A stretch of 64,000 bases of DNA from Dethiobacter sp. (lineage in GTDB: Bacteria; Bacillota; Dethiobacteria; Dethiobacterales; Dethiobacteraceae): contig DYEY01000026.1 in NCBI GenBank assembly GCA_020725465.1, forward strand, positions 1 through 64,000. Reading direction: 5' to 3'. Each line of letters starts with the position of its first letter. The stretch's first letter is position 1. The notes beneath the pieces were generated by a model. It was not told where the DNA came from and searched no databases. It worked only from the letters and a program-made list of their open reading frames with translations. This document shows positions 16,883 through 25,435 of the stretch, piece by piece. Both the position numbers and the translations under genes were made by a program.

Positions 16883-18102
16883 TTTATGGCCTCTCTTTGC
16901 AGGAAATAGTCCATCAGCCGGTGGCCTTCTTCCATAAAAAGGCCGGTCCGGGCGGCGCTCTCTTCGTCAAAGGCACGGTCCGGGTGTATTTCCCGGGCGC
17001 CGCTTTGGCTGAGGACAAAGGGAACGGGGTCACAGCTGTGGGTACGCAGGGAAAGCGGCGTGGCGTGGTCGGGCAGGACCATCAGGCGGTAGTCAAACCT
17101 TTCTCTTTCCAGCTCTTTGACCAGGAAAGACAAAAGTTCCCGGTCAATCAGTTCGATGGCCAACACTTTTTTGGCTGCATCGCCCTGGTGGGCGCACTCG
17201 TCGGGAGCCTCCACGTGGACAAAGACAAAGTCCGCGCCCCGGCGCAGCGCCGCCACGGCGGCGGCGGCTTTCCCCCGGTAATTGGTGTCCAGCCTGCCGG
17301 TGGCCCCTTCCACCCTCAGCACTTCCAGCCCGGCACAGACGCCGATGCCCCGCACCAGGTCCACGGCGGAGATAACCGCCCCCCGCAGTCCGTATTTTTC
17401 AGCAAAAGAAGGAAGTAACGGTTTTTTCCCTTCGCCCCAGATCCAGATGGCGTTGGCCGGGCGCAGCCCCCGTGCCGTTCTTTTTTTATTGATTTCATGC
17501 CCGGCCAGGAAGCCGGCGCTTTCCTGCATCATCCGGCGCAAAGTGCCCGCAGCGGCACCCCGCGGCAGAAATTCTCCCACTTTTCGGCCCAAAATGTCGT
17601 GGGGAGGGGTGAGCTGCCAGTCCTGCGGGCCTTTTTTCCAGACCAGAAGGTGCCGGAAGCTGACCCCGCAGTAAAACTGCAACGCTTTATCGCCCAGCCG
17701 CTGCCTCACTTCGTCCATAAGGGCGGCCGCTTCGGCGGAGGTGATTTCACCTGCGCTGTGGTCCAGCATCACTTTTTCCCCGTATGGCTCATCCCCGGAC
17801 AGGGTTACCAGGTTGCAGCGGAAGGCCATATCTCCCTCTTCCAGCTCCACCCCCATGCTGGCAGCCTCAAACGGTGACCGTCCGCTGTAATAAAGCCGGG
17901 GGTCGTAACCCAGCACAGACAGGTTGGCCGTGTCACTGCCGGGGGCCATCCCCGGCGGCACCGTCCTGGCCAGGCCCAGCTCTCCCTGCCGGGCCAGTCT
18001 GTCCATAACCGGTGTGGCGGCGGCCTGCAGCGGCGTCCTGCCGTAAAGCGCCGGCACCGGGTAGTCAGACATGCCGTCCCCCAGCACCACTATATATTTC
18101 AT
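16879..18102 (-). CDS. ApgM-like alkaline-phosphatase-superfamily enzyme, probable homoserine kinase
   Basis: A 407-residue member of the archaeal-type cofactor-independent phosphoglycerate mutase family. It starts MKYIVVLGDGMSDYP (metal-binding Asp), has PGSDTANLSVLGYDP in the catalytic-serine region and late metal ligands in HVEAPDECAHQGD and LPDHATP. The start at 18102 follows GGAGGAGGG; a longer frame upstream is not family-like. The stop overlaps thrC by 4 nt. A subgroup of this family next to thrC has been proposed as a non-orthologous homoserine kinase, which fits the absence of thrB here; a glycolytic mutase is the alternative. Confidence 0.85.
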   Translation of the reverse strand: MKYIVVLGDGMSDYPVPALYGRTPLQAAATPVMDRLARQGELGLARTVPPGMAPGSDTANLSVLGYDPRLYYSGRSPFEAASMGVELEEGDMAFRCNLVTLSGDEPYGEKVMLDHSAGEITSAEAAALMDEVRQRLGDKALQFYCGVSFRHLLVWKKGPQDWQLTPPHDILGRKVGEFLPRGAAAGTLRRMMQESAGFLAGHEINKKRTARGLRPANAIWIWGEGKKPLLPSFAEKYGLRGAVISAVDLVRGIGVCAGLEVLRVEGATGRLDTNYRGKAAAAVAALRRGADFVFVHVEAPDECAHQGDAAKKVLAIELIDRELLSFLVKELERERFDYRLMVLPDHATPLSLRTHSCDPVPFVLSQSGAREIHPDRAFDEESAARTGLFMEEGHRLMDYFLQREAIK

Positions 18103-18725
18103 TGCCGTCCCTCCTCCTGCCTCCATTCCAAGCCGAGCAGGAAAGCCCTGGTGTTTAGCTCTTTTATACTGCCCTGAAACAGTGTGTCCAGAGCCGCCAG
18201 AAAATGTTCCCGGCAAAGCGGCAGCAATCCGCTGCCGGCCAGGGCGCCCACCAGCACCGTATTGGCGGCAAGCAGGCTCCCGGCCCGGGCTGCCAGCTCT
18301 GAGGCCGGTATTACCGTGGTGCGGGCCGACAATCCCGCTGCCGCCTTAACCATTTCAGCCACGTCAGGGTAAGCGGCGGCGCCGGACAGGCAGGCCAGGG
18401 GATAGTTGGGCCGGTCGTTCATGATTACCTGCGTGTCAACGCCGGCATAGCTGCCCAGGACGCGCAGGGTCTCCAAAGGTTCCAGGCCGGCCACCAGGTG
18501 GGCGGCGCCCAGAGGGATGAGCGGCCCGTAAGCTTTGCTTCGCGAAATTCTGACATGGCTCATCACCGAGCCGCCGCGCTGGGAGACACCGAAGGTCTCC
18601 CCCACCGCCACCCGGCAACCCGCCTCCACCGCCGCGGTGGCCAGCAGCTTAGAAGCCAGCACGTTGCCCTGTCCTCCCACGCCGGTAACGATAATATTGA
18701 GCGGTTCCCTGAAATCAGGTGCCAA
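18099..18725 (-). CDS. iorB: Indolepyruvate ferredoxin oxidoreductase, beta subunit
   Basis: A 208-residue gamma-domain subunit of the 2-oxoacid:ferredoxin oxidoreductase superfamily, with GVGGQGNVLASKLLA at the N terminus and SQRGGSVMSHVR. With IorA it oxidatively decarboxylates aryl pyruvates from Trp, Phe and Tyr to aryl-acetyl-CoA. The start is TTG at 18725, 8 nt after AGGAGGG; it overlaps the iorA stop by 11 nt. It also overlaps the ApgM-like gene by 4 nt at its 3' end. Confidence 0.93.
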   Translation of the reverse strand: MAPDFREPLNIIVTGVGGQGNVLASKLLATAAVEAGCRVAVGETFGVSQRGGSVMSHVRISRSKAYGPLIPLGAAHLVAGLEPLETLRVLGSYAGVDTQVIMNDRPNYPLACLSGAAAYPDVAEMVKAAAGLSARTTVIPASELAARAGSLLAANTVLVGALAGSGLLPLCREHFLAALDTLFQGSIKELNTRAFLLGLEWRQEEGRQ

Positions 18726-20625
18726 CGCCTTCCCTCCTTTTCACCACTATGGCCTGGCGCGGGCAGAGGGCGGCGCAGACGCCACAGCCGCTGCAAACCG
18801 CCTCGTCGATGCGGGCACGGCCTGCCGTTTCATCCCAGATGTTGGCGGGGCAGCCAAACACCCGGCTGCAGAAACGGGCGCAGCCGCAGGCATCCCCCAG
18901 GCACTTTTCCGGGTCCACGCTGACCGTATCTTTTTCCCGGCCTTTGACTGCCACCAGGGCGCAGGCCCGGCGCAACAACAGTACCCGTGGTCCCGGCAGC
19001 CGCATTTCGTCGCAGACCAGCACAGCGGTTTTCTCAACGTCGTAGGGATCGGCAACTGAACAGGGCAACCCCATTCCCCGGATCAATTCCTCCGGCAAAA
19101 CCGTGTCTCCCGCCTCTCCCATGGCGGTGGTGAGCCGCCCCGGGTGGGGCTGGTGCCCGGTCATGGCGGTAGTTTCGTTATCAAGGAGGATACAAAGGAA
19201 GTTGCTGCGATGAAAGCGGGCGTTGACCAGAGCCGGCAGTGCGGCATGATAAAACGTGGAGTCACCCAAAACGCAGATTACCGGGCGGTCAAAACCGAAG
19301 CGTCTTAACTGGCTGAGCCCGCCGGCAATGCCCACCCCGGAACCCATGGAGTGGACGGTCTGCAGGAGATGGTAGCCGGTCCCGGCCATACCCAGGGTAT
19401 AGCAGCCAATATCTCCGATGACTACGCCGCCCCGCCCATCCAGTTCCAGTGCGGCCTTGACGGCCCAGAAAGACGCCCGGTGCGGGCACCCGGCGCAGAG
19501 GGCAAATTCCCTTACCGGCATTTCCTGACCTAGGCTTTGGGCGACCGCGGCCACCACCGGGCGAGAGTAGGGTAGTCCCAGCGCCCCGGCCAGCGCCTCC
19601 TTTAAAATATCCACATCCAGTTCGCCGGCGCCGGGGCCAAAAGAACCGGCCACATGGCCGCTCCTCTTGCCATAGAAGGAAAGATGCAAAAGCCCTTCCG
19701 CCGCGGCCAGGGCCATTACCCCGTCTTCGATGAACGGTTCCACCTCCTCCGCGAATATCACCCGCTTCACCCCGCGCAGGTGCGCAAGCAGCAGCGAAGC
19801 CGGCAGCGGCCAGGTGGTGCCCAGCTTCAATATGCCTACCCGGTCTTCCTGTTCCAGCAGCTCCCGTGCTTCCCGGGCGTAAAAAACGGCGGGACCGGAG
19901 GCTATAATCAGGGTATCAGACTGCCCGGGGCCGCTGTAGGCATTGAACAAAGAAGCGGCGAAATGCTCCGCTGCCCTGGCCATTTTCTGCTCCAGGAGGG
20001 CGTGCAGCCGGGCAGAAAAGGTGATAACCCGGTCTTCGCGGCCGAAAACCGGCCTCCGTTCCACCGGGGGGATGGCCCCCAGCGTGACATCGCCGCTGGC
20101 ATGGCAGACCCGGGTGACACAGCGCACCACCACCGGCAGCGCCAAAAACTCCGAGAGGCTGAAGGCTTCCCTGGTCATATCCCTGGCTTCCGCCACCGAG
20201 GACGGTTCCAGCACCGGGAGGTGGACAGCCTTGCAGATAGTTCTGGTATCTTCTTCGCGGATACTGGAGTGGGCCGCGGGGTCATCCCCCACCAGCACCA
20301 CCAGGCCGCCGCGGCAACCGGACAAAGCCAGGGCACCGGCAAAGTCCAGCGCCACGTTGAGGCCGTCCGCCTTCATTACCACCAGGGACCTGAGCCCGGC
20401 AAAAGAAGCGGCGGCAGCTCCCTCCATGGCCACCTTTTCGTTTACCGACCACTCTACGTAGTGGCCGCAGGCAGCGGCCGCCAGCGCCAGCACCCCGGGG
20501 ATTTCCGCGGTGGGCGAACCGGGATAGGAGGCTACATAGGAAACTCCGGCTTCCATGGCGCCGCGGGCGATGGCCTCATTGCCGGTGAGGGCGACTTTTT
20601 TACCTGCCTGTGCCATTACCGTCAC
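18715..20625 (-). CDS. iorA: Indolepyruvate ferredoxin oxidoreductase, alpha subunit
   Basis: A 636-residue fused alpha/beta/ferredoxin subunit. The pyrimidine-binding domain begins LTGNEAIARGA and YPGSPTAEIP; the TPP-binding domain shows CAGCPHRASFW, GDIGCYTLG and GDSTFYHA...LDNETTAMTG; the C-terminal [4Fe-4S] domain has CSGCGVCAALC plus extra Cys upstream. The start is GTG at 20625, 8 nt after GGAGG; ATG at 20616 is the alternative. Both overlap the 3' end of the FrhB-like gene. Role: aromatic amino-acid fermentation or, in reverse, aryl-pyruvate synthesis, linked to ferredoxin. Confidence 0.94.
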   Translation of the reverse strand: MTVMAQAGKKVALTGNEAIARGAMEAGVSYVASYPGSPTAEIPGVLALAAAACGHYVEWSVNEKVAMEGAAAASFAGLRSLVVMKADGLNVALDFAGALALSGCRGGLVVLVGDDPAAHSSIREEDTRTICKAVHLPVLEPSSVAEARDMTREAFSLSEFLALPVVVRCVTRVCHASGDVTLGAIPPVERRPVFGREDRVITFSARLHALLEQKMARAAEHFAASLFNAYSGPGQSDTLIIASGPAVFYAREARELLEQEDRVGILKLGTTWPLPASLLLAHLRGVKRVIFAEEVEPFIEDGVMALAAAEGLLHLSFYGKRSGHVAGSFGPGAGELDVDILKEALAGALGLPYSRPVVAAVAQSLGQEMPVREFALCAGCPHRASFWAVKAALELDGRGGVVIGDIGCYTLGMAGTGYHLLQTVHSMGSGVGIAGGLSQLRRFGFDRPVICVLGDSTFYHAALPALVNARFHRSNFLCILLDNETTAMTGHQPHPGRLTTAMGEAGDTVLPEELIRGMGLPCSVADPYDVEKTAVLVCDEMRLPGPRVLLLRRACALVAVKGREKDTVSVDPEKCLGDACGCARFCSRVFGCPANIWDETAGRARIDEAVCSGCGVCAALCPRQAIVVKRREGVGT

Positions 20626-21703
20626 CGGACGCACCTCCCTGCTGCCGCAGCACGGCAGCCTCATATTCAAAATCCAAAGCGAGGCCGGACAACTCCCGGT
20701 CGCCCGCCAGTACGCGCTGCTTTTTGCCCAGGGCAGCCCGCCGCAAAAGCGGCAGCCTTTCCGGCGGGTAAGGCCTGATTTCCAGGACGCCCCGCTCCAG
20801 AGCCAGTGCCAGCAGTTTCTCTCCCAAAACGGTTCGCACCACCAGGGTATTCCAGTCAGGGTCATATTCGGTGGAGCCGACGGATAGGTCCGCCCACTCC
20901 GCCGTGCTGTCAAAACAATGGTGGCAACCCGGCCGGACCAGGGGCTTAAGCTCCGCCAGCGGCCAGCGCTGCTCCCCGGCGGCGGTCACCACCACCAGCT
21001 CCTCAGGCGGGATATCGCTTCTTACCACCCACTCCGCCTTGGCCTCACAGGACAGAAACCCATAAAACTCAGGGGCAAAGGCAAAAAAGCAAAACAGCCC
21101 CAGGTATAACGCCACCGGCGGCACGGTGCTTTCATAGCCCGGCACCGTTGTTTCGGCCATTTTGCGGGCTGCGGCTACCTGGCAGGGCCGGCCCACCAGG
21201 CCAAGGCCGGTTAAACCCTGTTTTTGCCCCCTGTTTACCGCTGCCAACGTGGGCACGGCGGTAAATTTGGAGCCGGCGCCGGCCAGGACCTCTTCCCGGG
21301 TAACAGCCAGAACCGGCTTCGGAGCCAGGGCATCACCGCCGGTTACCGCCACCGCGGGGACCAGTCCCGCCTCCAGCGCCAGGGCGGCCAGCGCCGTGGC
21401 GGTGCCGCCGTACTGGGCGCCCGGCGCTTTGCTCACCGCCCGGGAAAAGTAAATGGCAGAGAAACAGCCAAGGGCATGGTCTTCTCTGAGGCGTCCGAAA
21501 ACCGACAGGTCCATCTGCTTGGGGTCAAGGCCGCTCCGTGGACAGACGTGCCAGCAGGCGCCGTCTGCCAGGCCGCAAGGGTGGAGCGCCGCCACCCGGT
21601 CCCGGTAGGCCCCAAGATAAGGACACAGGTTGACACACATACCGCAGGCTGTGCAAAGGCCCCGGTCCAGAATTTTTTGGCGCAGGCTTTCCTGGCCGGT
21701 CAT
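20600..21703 (-). CDS. FrhB-family Fe-S flavoprotein (coenzyme F420 hydrogenase beta-like)
   Basis: A 367-residue protein with an N-terminal [4Fe-4S] motif CTACGMCVNLCP and an additional Cys-rich loop (CGLADGACWHVCP), followed by the FrhB C-terminal domain with QYGGTATAL and LGLVGRPCQVAA; later CHHCFD adds ligands. Family members pass electrons between ferredoxin-type clusters and a flavin or deazaflavin. The start at 21703 follows AGAGGGG. It is the first gene of the ior operon, so it probably connects IOR electrons to another carrier; whether F420 is used is unknown, and no F420 genes are visible here. Confidence 0.87.
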   Translation of the reverse strand: MTGQESLRQKILDRGLCTACGMCVNLCPYLGAYRDRVAALHPCGLADGACWHVCPRSGLDPKQMDLSVFGRLREDHALGCFSAIYFSRAVSKAPGAQYGGTATALAALALEAGLVPAVAVTGGDALAPKPVLAVTREEVLAGAGSKFTAVPTLAAVNRGQKQGLTGLGLVGRPCQVAAARKMAETTVPGYESTVPPVALYLGLFCFFAFAPEFYGFLSCEAKAEWVVRSDIPPEELVVVTAAGEQRWPLAELKPLVRPGCHHCFDSTAEWADLSVGSTEYDPDWNTLVVRTVLGEKLLALALERGVLEIRPYPPERLPLLRRAALGKKQRVLAGDRELSGLALDFEYEAAVLRQQGGASGDGNGTGR

Positions 21704-21822
21704 GGGATCCCCTCTTTTCTGGCAGGCCGCTGTTTTACTACCATTTCGACAAATATGGCCATTTACCTTTTTGTGCGTTAAATTTGGCCTGTACGACACA
21801 GGTCCGGGCAAAAGGCTTTTGC

Positions 21823-23595
21823 TTAATCACTGTACAGCCAGCGGTAGGTGTGGTAGGAATTCCGGACCCTGGTTATGTACTCCCTGGTCTCAAAGAAGGC
21901 GATGGCGGTGGGAAACCCGGCCTGGCCTGCGCCAAGAGGCGTGCGGCTCCATTTTTGCGCGTTGCCGGGCCCGCCGTTGTAAGCAGCCAGGGCTCTGTCC
22001 AAATCACCGCCGAACATATCCAGCATTGCCTTCAGGTAAAAAGCGCCAAAGCGGATATTAAGCCCCGGTTCCAACAGGTCAGAGTCCCTGATGCTGACTT
22101 GCAGGCGGCCGGCGATATCCCGCCCGGTGGCCGGCATTACCTGCATCAGCCCCAGAGCCCCGGCTCCTGACACCGCCGCGGGGCGGAAGCGGCTTTCTTC
22201 TCTCATCACCGCCCAGACAAGGTAAGGGTCAAGCCCAAATTCGGCGGCCGCCGCCTGCACTTCGCCCGCGAAGGGAAGGAGGTAAGCCAGCCGGTAGGCC
22301 CTGAGCGTTGGCTCCTGCTGCAGGGCACGGGTGCCCCAGCGCACCGCCTGGTGGTACTCTGCTTTCTCCAGGTACCACCCGCCCAGCGCCAGCATGGCCC
22401 CGGTCTCCATGGCAGCGGTGCCGATGGCCAGCTCAACGGCTACCAGGTCCGCCCTGCCGGCAGCCTGCAGTGCCTCCACGCGCAACAAAAAGTCCGGGGT
22501 TTCCACAGGGGAGTCAGCAGCCACCGCAAACAAAGGTTCCCTGCCCAGGCGCACCGCCCAGGCCGGCTGTGCCGTCAAAACCGGCAGCACCGCTTCGGCC
22601 TGCTCTCCCCGACCTTCCAGCAGGGTGTAGACGCGGTAGGCGGCGTCATCGCGGTAAGGGCCGGGTTCGCCGGCCAGGGCCAGGTATACCGGCAGCGCCG
22701 CCTCAACGTACCCCAGGTCTTCATAAAGCCTGGCGCCGCGCCAGCGGGACGCCGCTTCGCTGCTGCCGGCAAAAGCTTCCGCCGCTTTCAGTTTTTGGCC
22801 TTGCTTTTCCAGTAGCAACCCCAACCTGTAGGATCCCGCCGGCCCCAGGGACCGGTAGATGCTCTTTGCTTCTTTCTCCCGGCCGGCACCTTCCAGGGAA
22901 CGGGCGTACCACCAGGTAAATTCTGAGTTTAACTCGCCCTCATTCCGGGCCAGCTCAAACCAGGTGACCGCCTGCCTGTACTGGCCAAGGCCCGCCAGGG
23001 CCCGCGCGTACAGCCCGGCTACCGGTTCCGCCGTGCCAGCTTCCAGGGCTGCCTGCAGGTAGCGGCGCGTCGCCTGCCAGTGACCACCCTTTACCAGGGT
23101 TTCCGCAATTACCCGGGGGCTTACTTCCAGCGCCTCCAAAGCCAACAGGGCGCCTTCGTCCGGTAAAAGCAGCAGGTATTCGCTTATGGCTTCATCCCTT
23201 TGCCCTTGCTGCTCCAGGTGCCGCGCCAGGGCGCTTCTGATCCCGGGGGAATCGTAAAGGCTGAGCGCGCGCCGGTACCAGGGCGCCGCCTCCCGGCCCC
23301 GGGCATCCCGGCGGGCGGCCAGCAGCAGGGCGGCTTCATAACCCAGGGCATCTTCCCGCGCTGCCAACTCCTCCAGCCGTTCTTCCCCCGCCTCCGCCAG
23401 CTTCAGGCCGTCCAGAATATCAAGCAGGGAAAAAACCTCGTCGTAGGCATCTTCACTGAAGCCCCCCTCGTCTGACACATAGGGAGGGCTTGGCGGTACA
23501 GGTGGCCTTTGGCGCACCAAGCAGCCGGCGGGGAGGGCCGCCGACAGAAAGATTGACAGCACCGCTAATATTCCCGGCAGTTTACTTAGCTTCAT
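21823..23595 (-). CDS. Lipoprotein lytic transglycosylase (SLT family) with TPR-like repeats
   Basis: A 590-residue exported murein enzyme. The signal peptide ends in the lipobox LPAGC (Cys about residue 25), so it should be a membrane-anchored lipoprotein. The middle consists of Ala-rich helical repeats like those of Slt70. The C-terminal SLT domain (about 450-580) carries the catalytic Glu in VMREESRF, then SGAGALGLMQVMPAT and AYNGGPGNA. It cleaves peptidoglycan between MurNAc and GlcNAc, probably in growth or sporulation. Start at 23595; an upstream frame extension lacks a signal peptide. Confidence 0.9.
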   Translation of the reverse strand: MKLSKLPGILAVLSIFLSAALPAGCLVRQRPPVPPSPPYVSDEGGFSEDAYDEVFSLLDILDGLKLAEAGEERLEELAAREDALGYEAALLLAARRDARGREAAPWYRRALSLYDSPGIRSALARHLEQQGQRDEAISEYLLLLPDEGALLALEALEVSPRVIAETLVKGGHWQATRRYLQAALEAGTAEPVAGLYARALAGLGQYRQAVTWFELARNEGELNSEFTWWYARSLEGAGREKEAKSIYRSLGPAGSYRLGLLLEKQGQKLKAAEAFAGSSEAASRWRGARLYEDLGYVEAALPVYLALAGEPGPYRDDAAYRVYTLLEGRGEQAEAVLPVLTAQPAWAVRLGREPLFAVAADSPVETPDFLLRVEALQAAGRADLVAVELAIGTAAMETGAMLALGGWYLEKAEYHQAVRWGTRALQQEPTLRAYRLAYLLPFAGEVQAAAAEFGLDPYLVWAVMREESRFRPAAVSGAGALGLMQVMPATGRDIAGRLQVSIRDSDLLEPGLNIRFGAFYLKAMLDMFGGDLDRALAAYNGGPGNAQKWSRTPLGAGQAGFPTAIAFFETREYITRVRNSYHTYRWLYSD

Positions 23596-23687
23596 CAGGG
23601 CGGCTTCCTTTCCTTTGCTACTCTGACAAGTTCTACGTGTCTTGCCAAAATCCTTGCCCGGCTTGCCTGACACATTATGTTATTGTT

Positions 23688-23726
23688 AAAATAAAGCACC
23701 CGGGCTGCTGTCCGCCGTCCGGGTGC
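23688..23726 (-). terminator. Terminator after the seleno-bacilliredoxin gene
   Basis: Stem GCACCCGG/CCGGGTGC (23696-23703 and 23719-23726), followed on the minus strand by TTTATTTT. Confidence 0.8.
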
Positions 23727-23733
23727 ATCTTTT

Positions 23734-24093
23734 TTAACTTTTTCGTTTGCCGTGGCTAAGAGCCTGCCGCAGGGCATCTGCGGTAATGCGGCGGTGCGAC
23801 GTATGCCATACGCAGCGGCCGTCTTCTATCAAAAGGACCTGGGGTGATTCGTGGCGCACCCCGGTCCTGGCGGCAACGGCGTCAGATACCTGGCGCGCCG
23901 CCTGGACCACTACCCGGCAGACATCCACTCCCGCTGACTGGGCCAGTGCCAAAAACTCGTCCACTTCCCGGTGGGCATTTCTGCTTACCGGTCAGGTGGC
24001 GCTGTGCTTGAAAATAAGAACCGGTCTGTGCTTAGAAGCCGAAAGGACATTTTCCAACTGGGGCAACTCTTCAATAACAATAAGTTTTGTCAT
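23734..24093 (-). CDS. Bacilliredoxin (YtxJ/BrxC-like) with in-frame UGA at the catalytic position, probable selenoprotein
   Basis: Reading from ATG 24093 (GGAGGAG 4 nt upstream) the frame runs MTKLIVIEELPQLENV... and meets TGA at codon 34 (23992-23994), then continues to a normal stop at 23734: 119 residues if the UGA is decoded. The family (DUF2847, monothiol bacilliredoxin) has the active-site signature TCPIS; here it is SAT-UGA-PVS, so the UGA is exactly where the redox cysteine belongs. Both sides are in one frame and are family-like. Two alternative hairpins directly downstream (23961-23999) could be the SECIS. Selenocysteine insertion is inferred; a nonsense-inactivated gene is the main alternative. 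It follows the M29 aminopeptidase gene by 22 nt. Confidence 0.85.
23961..23999 (-). promoter_or_regulatory. Candidate bacterial SECIS element
   Basis: Immediately after the UGA the minus-strand RNA can fold in two exclusive ways. One is CCGGT/ACCGG (23987-23991 with 23968-23972), extended by CCAC/GTGG, which encloses the UGA itself. The other is CCAC/GUGG (23971-23974 with 23961-23964) with a CGGGAA loop beginning 21 nt after the UGA. The second fits the usual bacterial SECIS spacing and has G near the loop start. Confidence 0.55.
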
Positions 24094-24115
24094 GCTCTCC
24101 TCCCCTTCCTGTTGG

Positions 24116-25342
24116 CTAAAAAGTAAAGTCTCCTGCTTTCATAACGGCAATTTCTGTGCCGTCAGCGGTTATACCGGTTACCGACATATCCCCGGAGCCG
24201 ATCATAAAATCTTCATGCACCAGGGAATCGTTGACTCCCGCCTGCAGCAACTCGTCTTTGTTCATAGCTTCCCCACCCTTCAGGGCTACCGGGTAGGCCT
24301 TGCCCAGAGCAAGGTGGCTTGCGGCATTTTCGTCAAACAGCGTATTATAAAAGAGCAGTTTCTGGTCAGAAACGGGGGAGTTGTGCGGTACCAGCGCCAC
24401 CTCCCCCAGGTAGCGGGAACCCTCATCGGTTTCAATCAGCCTTTTCAGCACTTCATAACCCTGGGCGGCGCTGAAATCTGTGACCCGGCCGTCACAGAAG
24501 GTAAGCGAGAAGCCGTCAATCAGGTTCCCGTTGTAATGCAGCGGCCGTGAACTGACCACCCTGCCGTTGGCGCCGTTTTTTTTCGGCAGGGTAAAGACCT
24601 CTTCGGTGGGCAGGTTGGGAATGAACTCCACCCCTCCCTGGGTAAAGCCGGAACCACCCAGCCAGATATGATCTGCCGGCAGTTCCACCTTAAGGTCGGT
24701 ACCCAGCCCGTTTTTAAACACAAGGTACCTGAACCGCCTGTCATTGAGAAACTCCCTTCTTTTCCTGAAGTTTTCCTTTTGCCTGGACCATGCCGCCACC
24801 GGATCTTCCCCATCCGCCCTCACCGCTTTAAAAATGGCCTGCCACAGTTTGTCCACAGCTTTGTCCGGCTCCCCGCCAAAGACTTTGCGGGCCCAGGAGA
24901 CGGTGGGCACCGCTACCACGCACCAGGCATTGCTATTGCCCATCAGCCTTTCCCTGTATTCCTCCAGCGCGCTGCTGGCGGCTTTATGGGCTCTTACCAG
25001 CCTGCCCGGTTCCACTTCTTTCATAAGCTCGGGATCAGCGGCGGCAATGGTGACAAAGGCCGCACCCTGTTTCAGGTTAGACAGGTACAGCTCTTTCTGC
25101 CACGACGGATACTCGTCAAAAACTTCCTCCGGGGCATGCAGGAACCTGATCTTCGCTAAAAGCTCGTCCCGCCAGCTCACAGCCACGTCCCTGGCGCCTT
25201 CCCTGTAAGCCATCTCCGCCAGCCGGCGGGTAAAAGATGCGCTTTCGATAGGAGATGTAATCACCAGGGGCTGCCCCGGCTGCAGGTTTATGCCGGTTTT
25301 TACAATCAGCCGGGCGTATTGTTCCAGATGAATTTCGTTCAC
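24116..25342 (-). CDS. M29 family aminopeptidase
   Basis: A 408-residue thermophilic-type metalloaminopeptidase (AmpS/PepS/aminopeptidase T). Typical features are YARLIVKTGINLQPGQPL at the N terminus, TVSWARKVF, the metal-ligand region with LPTEEVFTLPKK and the C-terminal VALVPHNSPVS, HLALGKAYP and HEDFMIGSGD. It removes N-terminal residues from peptides in the cytosol. It is 22 nt upstream of the seleno-bacilliredoxin gene, so the two probably share a transcript. Confidence 0.94.
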   Translation of the reverse strand: MNEIHLEQYARLIVKTGINLQPGQPLVITSPIESASFTRRLAEMAYREGARDVAVSWRDELLAKIRFLHAPEEVFDEYPSWQKELYLSNLKQGAAFVTIAAADPELMKEVEPGRLVRAHKAASSALEEYRERLMGNSNAWCVVAVPTVSWARKVFGGEPDKAVDKLWQAIFKAVRADGEDPVAAWSRQKENFRKRREFLNDRRFRYLVFKNGLGTDLKVELPADHIWLGGSGFTQGGVEFIPNLPTEEVFTLPKKNGANGRVVSSRPLHYNGNLIDGFSLTFCDGRVTDFSAAQGYEVLKRLIETDEGSRYLGEVALVPHNSPVSDQKLLFYNTLFDENAASHLALGKAYPVALKGGEAMNKDELLQAGVNDSLVHEDFMIGSGDMSVTGITADGTEIAVMKAGDFTF

Positions 25343-25435
25343 AACATAAAACCCCCTGTTTTTGGACTGGCCTGAACATTTATCGTTGCGGTATCATAAG
25401 TTTACGTGTTTTTGCCGGTACAGGCAATACCTTTG

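Noticed and set aside
16988-17003. Second NBS-like motif (TATTTCCCGGGCGCC)
   Set aside because: It lies inside coding sequence of the ApgM-like gene and loses the right half of the dyad.
23734-23964. A separate 76-residue gene starting at GTG 23964
   Set aside because: It has no Shine-Dalgarno and begins in the middle of the bacilliredoxin fold; the frame continues upstream through a UGA into a matching N-terminal half with a good start.
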